64,000 nucleotides of DNA from Chloroflexota bacterium (GTDB lineage: Bacteria; Chloroflexota; Anaerolineae; Caldilineales; Caldilineaceae). Below the pieces are notes generated by a model. It searched no databases and was not told the DNA's origin. It saw nothing but the letters and a program-made list of their open reading frames with translations. The stretch is taken from the NCBI GenBank assembly GCA_016861025.1, contig BOKO01000025.1:1-64000 (forward strand), read 5' to 3'. The position numbers and the translations under genes were made by a program. Below, piece by piece: positions 39,976 through 47,597 of this stretch; the stretch's first letter is position 1; the number at the start of each line of letters is the position of its first letter.

Positions 39976-40418
39976 TTTGTATCCACCATTTCAAGAACCC
40001 GCCGCCACTTTTCTCACGCAGCGCAGCGAACACCGCATAGGTGTGCTCATCAAGCGGCAGCAGTGCGGTCAGATGGTGATGGACGACCGGTCTGTAAACG
40101 GTGTTCGCCATGACGGCATAGCGCACCTCCCCAACGCGTGGATGCACATAGTGATGCTGGCGCAGGCGGCTGTAGATGTCCGCCTGGCCGAAGTGCGTCT
40201 CCTCCCAATATGCTAAAAAATCGTGCAGTGTGCCCAACTGCGCCATCAGGTCATGCCAGCGCGTGGTGTGGCGGTGACGCAGCGTCATGGCGCGGAACTG
40301 GTGCAGGTTGCGCAGCGCCAGCATACGCCAGCTGGCTTGCATGGAGCGGCGCATGGGGGAGTCTGGTGCAAAGATGACGTGCAGGAAGTTGGGGCGCTCA
40401 CCTTCACCGGCAAGGTAT
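39942..40418 (-). pseudogene. MLTR regulator fragment 3
   Basis: C-terminal half of the regulator, from the common GCAAGG-TATGAGCGAC junction to the genuine C-terminus (LREKSGGGFLKWWIQTPEP). The frame of 137 codons from ATG 40354 is intact. No HTH. Confidence 0.85.
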
Positions 40419-40425
40419 GAGCGAC

Positions 40426-40526
40426 CTGCTCAATTTTGGGTAGTCGACTACCCAAAATTGAGTAGGTTCACTACCCAAAATCAGGTGGGTTTTTGCTTGA
40501 AATCACCTTCGCAACAATGCTATTGT
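40426..40526 (+). promoter_or_regulatory. Array operator-promoter 4
   Basis: Operators at 40426-40443, 40448-40465 and 40471-40488. Then 8 bp, TTGAAA (40497-40502), 18 bp, TATTGT (40521-40526). Nearly identical to operator-promoter 2, as are the genes behind it. Confidence 0.8.
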
Positions 40527-40606
40527 GACCTCGGATGCCCATCCTGGCAATCTGCTTGCCTGCAGAGTCATGATCTACAAACCATTTGAGCCTTTGAGGA
40601 GGGGTG

Positions 40607-41272
40607 ATGAAAAAAGCTACAGGAATTTCTATTGTTTTGGGCGCTTTGATTGGATTTGCAATTTTCGGTGTAACGCTATTGAAAATTCAACCGTCAATTG
40701 CTCAGACTATCGATAATTATCGGGTCTTGCTAAACGTAAATACTCAATCTAGCGGGGTTGAAGCGCACCCGTTGTCACTCCTGGATGCCTGGGATATAGT
40801 GGATGCATATGCCCATGATTGGAGTAGCGACGCATCGTTGATCTATCTGACGAGCGCCGACGTTAACGATCAAGACTCGGCGCCACGCACCGATGGGAAA
40901 CGACGAGTATGGCAGGCACTCTACACCTCGCCCGCCTTCAACAAGCAGCTAAATGTTCAGATGGTGGATGGCGAGATAACAAGCGCCATTGAGGATGGCG
41001 TCCATGATCCTGGCATTGCTGTTATCTCCGAAAGGCCTAAGTTCGATAGCTCCGATGCCTTGCGACAAGTGCAGGCTGCCCTACCCGATTTCGGCGCCAG
41101 CGTTGGGAGAGGCAAAGGATATCACTTTGTCCTCCAGACAGGCGCTAGTGGTTCCTCTGTGATTACCGTCGTTGGCTCATCGAAGTCGTCTGACGGCAAC
41201 CGCATACCTACAAGTGTCAATGTAGACTCCGCTAACGGTCAGATCGTCGATCTGTCCGTCTTGCCAAAGTGA
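40607..41272 (+). CDS. Anchored PepSY-like protein, unit D gene 1
   Basis: 221-aa close paralogue of 34767. Signal anchor (SIVLGALIGFAIFGVTLL) and C-terminal two thirds are almost unchanged (YLTSADVNDQDSAPRTDG through the VDSANGQIVDLSV ending). The stretch at about residues 40-70 (LLNVNTQSSGVEAHPLS, DIVDAYAHDWSSD) carries most of the differences. GAGGGGTG precedes the ATG. Same order of genes as unit B. Confidence 0.78.
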   Translation: MKKATGISIVLGALIGFAIFGVTLLKIQPSIAQTIDNYRVLLNVNTQSSGVEAHPLSLLDAWDIVDAYAHDWSSDASLIYLTSADVNDQDSAPRTDGKRRVWQALYTSPAFNKQLNVQMVDGEITSAIEDGVHDPGIAVISERPKFDSSDALRQVQAALPDFGASVGRGKGYHFVLQTGASGSSVITVVGSSKSSDGNRIPTSVNVDSANGQIVDLSVLPK

Positions 41273-41285
41273 AGGATCGTGAAGT

Positions 41286-41552
41286 ATGCGCGCCTTACAA
41301 TACACGCGATTGCTTGTTGCCTGTTTGTTATCTGCCGGTGTAGTCTACTTTTCGCTCGCTACAATTGAAGCTGTCTATGCCACCACTTACTATGCCAAAG
41401 TAACTGGTTATGCTTTCGCAAGCACCAGTGCCAGCGGAGTGGCACTACAGCAGAATCACTTTGCGAATCATCCCCCACAAACAATGTGCGGCAACCCTCC
41501 TATCAGGGACTGGTCGGGGGACAATGTGACATTTTCACCTGAGTCGGTCTGA
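41286..41552 (+). pseudogene. 3'-truncated copy of the unit B secreted Cys protein
   Basis: The first 79 codons match 35446 (signal peptide, then TTYYAKVTGYAFASTSASGV to IRDWSGD). A deletion of about 320 bp then joins this point directly to the post-gene sequence AATGTGACATTTTCACC, so the frame ends at 41552 with an unrelated tail. Everything resembling the catalytic-type half of the proposed 3D-like domain is lost. Confidence 0.85.
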
Positions 41553-41569
41553 GAAGGTCGGCTCAGATG
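41536..41569. terminator. Array hairpin terminator 4
   Basis: Arms CACCTGAGTCGG and reverse partner with two mismatches, followed by TTTGTC. It overlaps the end of the truncated 41286 gene. Confidence 0.55.
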
Positions 41570-41853
41570 TTTGTCACGATCACTTCAGAAACCTGGTTTC
41601 GCGTTCCGCAGCGCAGCAAACACCCCCAAGGTATGCTCATCAAGCGGCAACAGTGCGGTCAGATGGCGATATACGGCCGGTCTGTAAACGGTGTTCGCCA
41701 TGACGGCATAGCGCAGCTCCCCAACGCATGGATGCACATAGTGATGCTGGCGCAGGCGACTGTAGACGTCCGCCTGGTCGAAGTGCGTCTCCTCCCAATA
41801 TGCTGAAAAATTGGGCAGCATGCGTAGATGCTCACCTTCACCTGCAAGGTATG
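41536..41853 (-). pseudogene. MLTR regulator fragment 4, with internal deletion
   Basis: C-terminal part of the regulator (ANTVYRPAVYRHLTALLPLD). The sequence equivalent to about 44215-44370 is deleted, joining GCAGCATGCGTAG to GCTCACCTTCACC. The same deletion junction recurs in fragment 5, showing common descent. Confidence 0.8.
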
Positions 41854-41859
41854 AGCGAC

Positions 41860-41960
41860 CTGTTCAATGTTGGGTGGTCGACTACTCAAAATCAGGTAGG
41901 CGAACTACCCAAAATCGGGTAGGTTTTTGCTTGAAACCGCAGATTTGGAAATGGTATTGT
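41860..41960 (+). promoter_or_regulatory. Array operator-promoter 5
   Basis: Operators at 41860-41877, 41882-41899 and 41905-41922. Then 8 bp, TTGAAA (41931-41936), 18 bp, TATTGT (41955-41960). Drives 42009 onward. Confidence 0.8.
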
Positions 41961-42008
41961 GGGTTATCAAGGTTGGTTATCTAGACTGTCAAAAAAGGTG
42001 GCAAAACC

Positions 42009-42404
42009 ATGCGAAGCAAAATTGTTCTTGGCCTGCTTGTTGCAATCATTGCCTACGCTTGCCTAGCAATGGCCGGAGGCGCTAATGTTGAGGCGGCAGG
42101 TGGTTCTTACTTGATGGCGCGTTTTTGGGACAACAAGAATTTTTCGAGTTTGCTCTGGGAGCATTATTACGAGTACATCTGTCCTCAACAGCCAGGCCAA
42201 ATTGGTAATGTAAACCTTGCGCTGGCTGGGGTGGACAATCGGTTTGAATCTGCAAACGCGTACGGATACTCTGGGTATTGTGAAACAACGATCATGTACA
42301 AGTATGCAAATCTCTCAGGAACATCCTACCGGTGCGGCGGAGGTGGCTGCAACGATCTTGGACTCTTGAACAATGATGTCACCTCTTACAAGCTTTTTCG
42401 ATGA
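42009..42404 (+). CDS. Small secreted protein, possible beta-gamma-crystallin/I36-like fold, unit E gene 1
   Basis: 131-aa protein with a Sec signal peptide (VLGLLVAIIAYACLAMAGGANVEA). The mature part starts AAGGSYLMARFWDNKNFSS and ends GLLNNDVTSYKLF. This start and ending recall Greek-key beta-gamma-crystallin or I36 inhibitor-like domains, where a LNDxVSSV motif closes the fold. Four or more Cys could form disulfides. AAGGTGG precedes the ATG. A decayed copy lies at 47598. Function unknown. Confidence 0.75.
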   Translation: MRSKIVLGLLVAIIAYACLAMAGGANVEAAGGSYLMARFWDNKNFSSLLWEHYYEYICPQQPGQIGNVNLALAGVDNRFESANAYGYSGYCETTIMYKYANLSGTSYRCGGGGCNDLGLLNNDVTSYKLFR

Positions 42405-42434
42405 AACCCTAGAATACGAGAAAGGAAATCAAAC

Positions 42435-42824
42435 ATGATTACGCCGGAACGCAAAACAAGACTGTTTTCGACAGTCCTTCTTGTTGCTGCAACGGTCACT
42501 GTTATTCTAATTTTTCTGGCGGTTATGTTTACAGCGCCAAAGGCGCACATGCAAGGAGAATTGGTTTGGTGTTTTGATGTAACTGTAGATGCGGAGGGGG
42601 GGCGTCACACTTTTGGTCATCCCCCCGGGATCAAGATGTCTGCCGTGGCGTTGTCCATGGGAGGGACGGCCGTGGAACAGCACTGTTTCGATAATTGGGC
42701 TGACACGGCTTCCTACATTACAGGCGGTCAAGTAACATTGTCCGATGACGCCTCTGAAGAGGATTATGTGCGTGAAACGGATCGCTTCTTCCGTACAGGT
42801 GTCACGCCTCTCTCAGCGCCATAG
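42435..42824 (+). CDS. Small exported protein, unit E gene 2
   Basis: 129-aa protein with a long hydrophobic N-terminal segment (TVLLVAATVTVILIFLAVMF) serving as signal or anchor, and a mature domain of about 90 residues with two Cys (VWCFDVTV, EQHCFDNW). No family recognised. AAAGGAAA precedes the ATG, and it follows unit E gene 1 after 30 bp. A partly deleted copy is at 39614. Confidence 0.75.
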   Translation: MITPERKTRLFSTVLLVAATVTVILIFLAVMFTAPKAHMQGELVWCFDVTVDAEGGRHTFGHPPGIKMSAVALSMGGTAVEQHCFDNWADTASYITGGQVTLSDDASEEDYVRETDRFFRTGVTPLSAP

Positions 42825-42846
42825 CCATGACCCCCGTTCTGACAGC

Positions 42847-42904
42847 ACAGTATGCTGAAAAGTCGGGCAGCATGCGTAGGTGCTCACCTTCACCAGCAAG
42901 GTAT
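42847..42904 (-). pseudogene. MLTR regulator fragment 5 (about 60 bp)
   Basis: Shortest remnant: TATGCTGAAAAGTCGGG, then the same deletion junction as fragment 4 and GCTCACCTTCACC up to the common GCAAGG-TATGAGCGAC breakpoint. Confidence 0.7.
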
Positions 42905-42911
42905 GAGCGAC

Positions 42912-43012
42912 TTACTCAATTTTGGGTGGTCGACTACCCAAAATTGAGTAGGTTTACTACCCAAAATCAGGTAGGTTTTTGCTTGAAATCGCACCTCAGA
43001 ATTTGCTACGAT
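42912..43012 (+). promoter_or_regulatory. Array operator-promoter 6
   Basis: Operators at 42912-42929, 42934-42951 and 42957-42974. Then 8 bp, TTGAAA (42983-42988), 18 bp, TACGAT (43007-43012) preceded by TGC. Drives 43062. Confidence 0.8.
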
Positions 43013-43061
43013 AAGAAATGTGAATGCAATAGGAAGTAATTTCCAGAAAGGGAAAGAAGAT

Positions 43062-43859
43062 ATGAGACGCTGGATCGGTGTCGGCATGATTGCTGTGTTG
43101 CTGTTTTCCTTGCTATCAGTGTTGAATGTTTCTGCTGAAACCAGAGAAATCTTCAACGTTGGCGATTTGTACACAACTTATGCAGGTCAAGGTTCAAGTG
43201 AAAATGGAGCAGGCAACGCTGAAGTTGCAGTGGTAGTGATTGATGAGGACGGGAATCGACGCGAAATTCTTTTCTCCGATCCACAAGTTGAGGATACTCG
43301 CAACTTGAGTTGGGCGGAATTTGAGAGGCTTTATCCCCCTGATAGAGATGCTGAAAAGATTGTTCATCCCATTCCAGAGCTTCCAATTATTATTGATGGG
43401 ATCCGCTACAATCCAGAAGATATCAGCCAGTTTGATGGACAAGTTCTTCGTTTTATTGAGGATGAACGAACAGAAAGAGAAGGGGTGCTTTACGCGTTCA
43501 CCAACCGTGAAGGGGTGGAGGACTACATGAAAAGAGAGTGGGGGTGGTCTGAAAAGAACTCGTCCACTTCGTCGGCAGCGGTCAATGCCCCAAATGCAGT
43601 GTTCTCCAAATACTGGAGAGATGCCTTTTACAGTGGAAGCAGACTCGACGTTTCACCTGGGGCTGCATTGCCAAATCTCTCGATTGTTGGTTTTACTGAT
43701 ATCATCTCCTCTCTCCAAATTGGCCCAGACACCTCAACATCCATCATGTACGACTTACAGAACTATACAGGCGATCAGTTGATCAAGCAACGCAATCAAA
43801 GTTCTTCGGTCTTGATTTTCATGAATGATCGCATTTCATCCATTAGGACTTTCAACTAG
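43062..43859 (+). CDS. Secreted protein with C-terminal beta-gamma-crystallin-like domain, unit F
   Basis: 265-aa protein with a Sec signal peptide (GVGMIAVLLFSLLSVLNVSA). An N-terminal domain of about 150 residues (VGDLYTTYAGQG, IDEDGNRREILFSDPQ, LPIIIDGIRYNPEDI) is unrecognised. Residues about 177-265 look like two Greek-key motifs of a beta-gamma-crystallin: YWRDAFYSGSRLDVSPG closing with GFTDIISSLQI, and IMYDLQNYTGDQLI closing with FMNDRISSIRTF, matching the family pattern of an aromatic-x-G core and a final NDRISSIRV. Such domains often bind Ca and occur in some microbial toxins and inhibitors. GGGAAAGAAG precedes ATG 43062. Only gene behind operator-promoter 6. Confidence 0.78.
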   Translation: MRRWIGVGMIAVLLFSLLSVLNVSAETREIFNVGDLYTTYAGQGSSENGAGNAEVAVVVIDEDGNRREILFSDPQVEDTRNLSWAEFERLYPPDRDAEKIVHPIPELPIIIDGIRYNPEDISQFDGQVLRFIEDERTEREGVLYAFTNREGVEDYMKREWGWSEKNSSTSSAAVNAPNAVFSKYWRDAFYSGSRLDVSPGAALPNLSIVGFTDIISSLQIGPDTSTSIMYDLQNYTGDQLIKQRNQSSSVLIFMNDRISSIRTFN

Positions 43860-43919
43860 GGTGATTTACACTATCGAAACCTGTAGTCTTTTGCTTGTTG
43901 GATGAAATGCTAATACTCC

Positions 43920-44816
43920 TCACCTAAGCCGATCTCCCTGAATCGGCTCAGGTGTTTGTATCAACCACTTCAAGAACCCGCCACCACTTTTCTCACGCAG
44001 CGCAGCAAACACCCCAAAGGTATGCTCATCAAGCGGCAACAGTGCGGTCAGATGGCGATGTACGACCGGTCTGTAAACGGTGTTCGCCATGACGGCATAG
44101 CGCAGCTCCCCAACGCGTGAATGCACATAGTGATGCTGGCGCAGGTGACTGTAGACGTCCGCCTGGTCGAAGTGCGTGTCATCCCAGTATGCCGAAAAAT
44201 CGGGCAGCATCCGCAACTGCGCCATCAAGGTGTGCCAGCGCGTGGTGTGGCGGTGGCGCAGCGTCATGGCGCGGAATTGATGCAGGTTGCGCAGCGCCAG
44301 CATACGCCAGCCTGCCTGCATGGAGCGGCGCATGGGCGAATCCGGCGCAAAGATGACGTGCAGGAAGTTGGGGCGCTCACCTTCACCGGCAAGGCTTTGC
44401 AGCCAGACAGACTCGATGGCGTGCAGCGTCAAGGCGGCATGGTTGGCAGCGAGGATGTCGAAGTAGTCGTCGTACAGGAACGCGGGCTGATGCAGACAGG
44501 CGAACAATTCGAGCAGTTCGGCGTCGGCGGCATGCGCATCAAATACAGGGGTAACTGGTGACTCGTCGTTGAGGTCGATAGCCATGGTGAAGAACTCGCG
44601 GCGTTCCAACGTCGTGAGCTGAAGCGCCGTTGCCAGTCCTTCCAGCACAGCGCCGTCCAATGTCGCCTTCTTACCCTGTTCCAGGTTGGCGATGACGCGC
44701 AGGGAGAGCCTGCTTGCGGCCGCCAGTTGTTCCTGCGTCCAGGGACGACCGGTGAGCGGGTCGAGACGCTCCTTGCGCAAGGAAGCGACGATTTGACCAA
44801 AAGCGTTGCGTTGCAT
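43920..44816 (-). CDS. XRE-family regulator with MLTR (MmyB-like) ligand-binding domain, full length
   Basis: 298-aa transcription factor. Residues about 5-75 form an XRE-type HTH (GQIVASLRKERLDP, WTQEQLAAASRLSLRVIANL, TALQLTTLERREFF). Residues about 95-280 match the MLTR/MmyB-like ligand domain, a PAS-like fold (LHQPAFLYDDYFDILAANHA, FAPDSPMRRSMQAGWRMLAL, YVHSRVGELRYAVMANTVY). From memory, a family structure from Chloroflexus shows a bound fatty acid. ATG 44816 with GGGAGG upstream is preferred to TTG 44864. It is divergent from operator 7, suggesting autoregulation, and is the only copy in the window that keeps the HTH, so it is the best candidate to bind all seven operator sets (inference). 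Confidence 0.88.
   Translation of the reverse strand: MQRNAFGQIVASLRKERLDPLTGRPWTQEQLAAASRLSLRVIANLEQGKKATLDGAVLEGLATALQLTTLERREFFTMAIDLNDESPVTPVFDAHAADAELLELFACLHQPAFLYDDYFDILAANHAALTLHAIESVWLQSLAGEGERPNFLHVIFAPDSPMRRSMQAGWRMLALRNLHQFRAMTLRHRHTTRWHTLMAQLRMLPDFSAYWDDTHFDQADVYSHLRQHHYVHSRVGELRYAVMANTVYRPVVHRHLTALLPLDEHTFGVFAALREKSGGGFLKWLIQTPEPIQGDRLR
43921..43954. terminator. Array hairpin terminator 5
   Basis: Arms CACCTAAGCCGAT and ATCGGCTCAGGTG with one mismatch, then TTTGTAT. It terminates unit F on the plus strand; the regulator stop codon lies within it. Confidence 0.7.
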
Positions 44817-44864
44817 CAGCGGGGCCTCCCATGATCGAGTGGTATCGTGAGCGTGAGTGACCAA

Positions 44865-44943
44865 CTACCCAAAATTGAGTAGGTGAACTACCCAATATTG
44901 GGTAGGTTTTTGCTTGAAATTGCATCCCCAAATTTGCTATTGT
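44865..44943. promoter_or_regulatory. Array operator-promoter 7, between regulator and unit G
   Basis: Two operators: 44865-44882 and 44888-44905; the second, CTACCCAATATTGGGTAG, is a perfect palindrome and probably closest to the ideal site. Then 8 bp, TTGAAA (44914-44919), 18 bp, TATTGT (44938-44943). The first operator copy of the other sites is absent. The regulator start at 44816 lies about 50 bp from the nearer operator. Confidence 0.85.
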
Positions 44944-45049
44944 GTGAGCATCGAAAGCAAGAACGTAACTACCCTGCGGTTTGTTCCCACTGCGCATTCC
45001 ATTCATGACGGCAGTGCGCAGTATAGATTGTCCAACAGAAAGGAGCAGT

Positions 45050-46126
45050 ATGTCTCACTACAAACGAAGTGGTCGATGGTTGTCCATCTTGTTCGTCGTT
45101 GGCATGCTTTGGGCAGCAACTCCAATGCCGGCACAGGCGCAAACTACGACGCCAGACACCCCCTTATCGCCGATCGAACAAATCGAACAGATGGAAGCGG
45201 AGGATGAAGCCAACGGCACGATCGATGGTCGCAATGCACCCTATGTAGTCGCTGAAGTCACTACGCTGGATCGCCAGCTCTTCCTGCCCTTGCTGGCGGG
45301 AGGTGCAGACGGCGTTGTGGTGACAAATAATGCAGTGGACATGCAGAGCGCGTGGAATGCAATTTACTGGCCGCCTGATGCGCCACCGCGCCCTTCGCTC
45401 ACGCCTGAACAGCAGACGGAGCTGGAGGCCAGCAACGCCGCTGCCGAAGCGTATGTGCGGGGCCTTGTGACCGGGGTTGTTTCGGCGGCGGGAGTGGATG
45501 CGGTCAACGTCCTCATCCGCAAGAGCGCGTCGGTCGGTGACCTCAACACCTGGAAAGAGCCGAATGATCAGGCACATCGGAACTACTGCGGCCCGGCCAC
45601 GATCCAGGTGACTATCGATGCGCAGATTCCCAAATCGATGGTGCCGAATATCGAAGCGGTCAAAGATCGCATCAATCTTCTCACGCCAGGTGGATTTCGT
45701 CCAGACTCTGGCACCACAGACGTCGCCATGTGCAGGTATCTGTGGGATCACTACGTGAACGTGATTCAATTGGGAGAGCGTTACCTTGCACAGCCGCTGA
45801 CCGGCGCATCGCAGCAGACCTTGTGGAATCAACTGGTGCGCCATGTGGACAAGAACTACACGGTGCCTACTGGCGCAATGTCAGGTAGCCTCAAGGATTG
45901 GGGGATCAATTCCCGGCATATTGTGGCTCTCATCGGCTATGATGCCAGCCTTGAAAACGGCATCTATCCTGTTGCGATGCATCAAATACGATATACAGAG
46001 ACTGCGGGGAGTGTGGCCGGGTACAATGGTTCCGAGTTCAAGATCTGGTATTCTGGGGCGGGTGTTTGGTATGCAATCAATCAACCCTATGTTCATACGC
46101 AGTGCGTTCTGAAGGAAGGAGTCTGA
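45050..46126 (+). CDS. Secreted C39-like cysteine peptidase, unit G
   Basis: 358-aa protein with a Sec signal peptide (LSILFVVGMLWAATPMPAQAQ). The C-terminal half has the papain-fold signature of C39-like peptidases: RNYCGPATIQVTID with Cys at about residue 180, and RHIVALIGYDAS with His at about 290, followed by an Asp. The N-terminal about 140 residues (PLSPIEQIEQMEAEDEANG region) may be a propeptide. The substrate is unknown. AAAGGAG precedes ATG 45050. It lies behind operator-promoter 7, divergent from the intact regulator. Confidence 0.75.
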   Translation: MSHYKRSGRWLSILFVVGMLWAATPMPAQAQTTTPDTPLSPIEQIEQMEAEDEANGTIDGRNAPYVVAEVTTLDRQLFLPLLAGGADGVVVTNNAVDMQSAWNAIYWPPDAPPRPSLTPEQQTELEASNAAAEAYVRGLVTGVVSAAGVDAVNVLIRKSASVGDLNTWKEPNDQAHRNYCGPATIQVTIDAQIPKSMVPNIEAVKDRINLLTPGGFRPDSGTTDVAMCRYLWDHYVNVIQLGERYLAQPLTGASQQTLWNQLVRHVDKNYTVPTGAMSGSLKDWGINSRHIVALIGYDASLENGIYPVAMHQIRYTETAGSVAGYNGSEFKIWYSGAGVWYAINQPYVHTQCVLKEGV

Positions 46127-46254
46127 CCCCAAAAGCGCAGCAAAGAGTTACACCGTCTCAGCCACCGCAAGGACAGTCCGATCCGCCTCTAGCGGTAGCT
46201 ATCTTCAATGCGGTTTCAACTTCACACTATCGAAAATTGACAAAGGCGCTTGCA

Positions 46255-47493
46255 ATGCAAAATCCTTGTTGTCGACTGCTCTTGTTGGGTTTTCTGTTGA
46301 CCCTGACCGCCTGTCAGCCGGCCCTTTTGCCCACCTCAACGCCCACCCAAATACCTCTTGCTCACCCGGCACAACAAGGTGTTCAACTGGCGTTAACGCC
46401 AACTGCACCACAAACGCCTGTTGGTACGCCTGCCCAGGTCATTACATCTATGGTGATTACCGGCCAACTGGAGCTTGAGGGGCCGAATAATTATGTTTCT
46501 TGGGTGATAACCGATGATATGTATATCTATTGGTCACAAGTAGATGATAGCGATATCTACCGATATCCACTTGCCGGCGGCGCCATCGAAATCGTGACAT
46601 CCTCGCGCTATGATCCCGGCACATTGTCGGTGTCGCCGTTGGTTATCAGCGGTGATTGGTTACTGTTTATGGACACGCAGCGTCAACTTGTTTACACCCC
46701 CTACTTTTTTCGCGCACATAATTTACAAAATGGAGTCGAAGTTGAGTTGATGGCGGATCAACGCAATGATGCTTTGCCTCCAGGCTATGCCGCTTCGGGT
46801 GATTGGGTAGTTTGGACTACGCTGGTTGCAAGCCAGGAAGCAGGTTGCAGGGCCGACAGCGTCCTGGTTATCCAAAACATTGTAAGCGCCGAGAACCGCG
46901 AACTGGACCGTGTTTGTATCGATGACAACTATATGTGGAATGTTACGGGTGTGATCGGTATGACAAAACAATATGTAGTCGCTGATCAACGCTTGCCAGA
47001 TGCTACAGGGGCAGGGCGGCGTATTTACCTCTTTGATCTTGACACTGGGTCCCGTACACTTCTAACAAATGATCGTTATGGAAGGATGCCAGCCATCAAC
47101 GGTGACTGGGTAGCCTGGCTTGACATGCGTGATGCGAGTGATATGGAAGGCAACACGATCGTGTTCAATCTGAAGACTGGAGAACACAAAGAGATTACCC
47201 CTCCTATCTTTTCCGATGAACCCTTCATCGTTGGCAATCGTTGGCTATATTGGGATGGGCTTGGGGGTAATCTGTTAGCGGTGTATGATCTGATAACCGA
47301 GAAAACTTATACAGTGAAAACAACATCACGATCAGATGAAGAGTCTGTCACCGGTAAATGGTATCTTACAGAACATACGATTGTCTGGAGCGAGATTGTT
47401 TTCGACCCGGTTTCTCCAGAGAAACGCGATGTATATCTGCACTGGCTGACCGGGCCGGATTTAGAAACTATCCTGTCGCAGGCATCATCATAG
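46255..47493 (+). CDS. Lipoprotein with propeller-like repeats (copy 1)
   Basis: 412-aa protein with a lipoprotein signal peptide and lipobox LTAC (Cys 20), then a Thr/Pro-rich linker (STPTQIPLAHPA, TPTAPQTPVGTP). The mature domain has repeated strands of the type SGDWLLFMDTQ, SGDWVVWTTLV, NGDWVAWLDMRD and NRWLYWDG. These recur every about 50-60 residues and suggest a TolB/WD40-like beta-propeller. Paralogue of 47991, which shares the order of these strands. No array operator is found upstream; it starts 128 bp after unit G and may be read from operator-promoter 7. Confidence 0.75.
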   Translation: MQNPCCRLLLLGFLLTLTACQPALLPTSTPTQIPLAHPAQQGVQLALTPTAPQTPVGTPAQVITSMVITGQLELEGPNNYVSWVITDDMYIYWSQVDDSDIYRYPLAGGAIEIVTSSRYDPGTLSVSPLVISGDWLLFMDTQRQLVYTPYFFRAHNLQNGVEVELMADQRNDALPPGYAASGDWVVWTTLVASQEAGCRADSVLVIQNIVSAENRELDRVCIDDNYMWNVTGVIGMTKQYVVADQRLPDATGAGRRIYLFDLDTGSRTLLTNDRYGRMPAINGDWVAWLDMRDASDMEGNTIVFNLKTGEHKEITPPIFSDEPFIVGNRWLYWDGLGGNLLAVYDLITEKTYTVKTTSRSDEESVTGKWYLTEHTIVWSEIVFDPVSPEKRDVYLHWLTGPDLETILSQASS

Positions 47494-47597
47494 TTCGTTC
47501 TTTTCTAGACCATTAGACCAAACGACAATCGTCAATGCACAATCGATAAAATTGGACGTTGGTCTTGTCGATGCCTTTCTGTCTATTGGGCAGGATT

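Noticed and set aside
32622..44943. Insertion sequences or integron attC sites as the basis of the repeated cassettes
   Set aside because: No transposase or integrase and no target duplications seen; the repeated parts are operator, promoter, terminator and regulator fragments, which explain the pattern by recombination.
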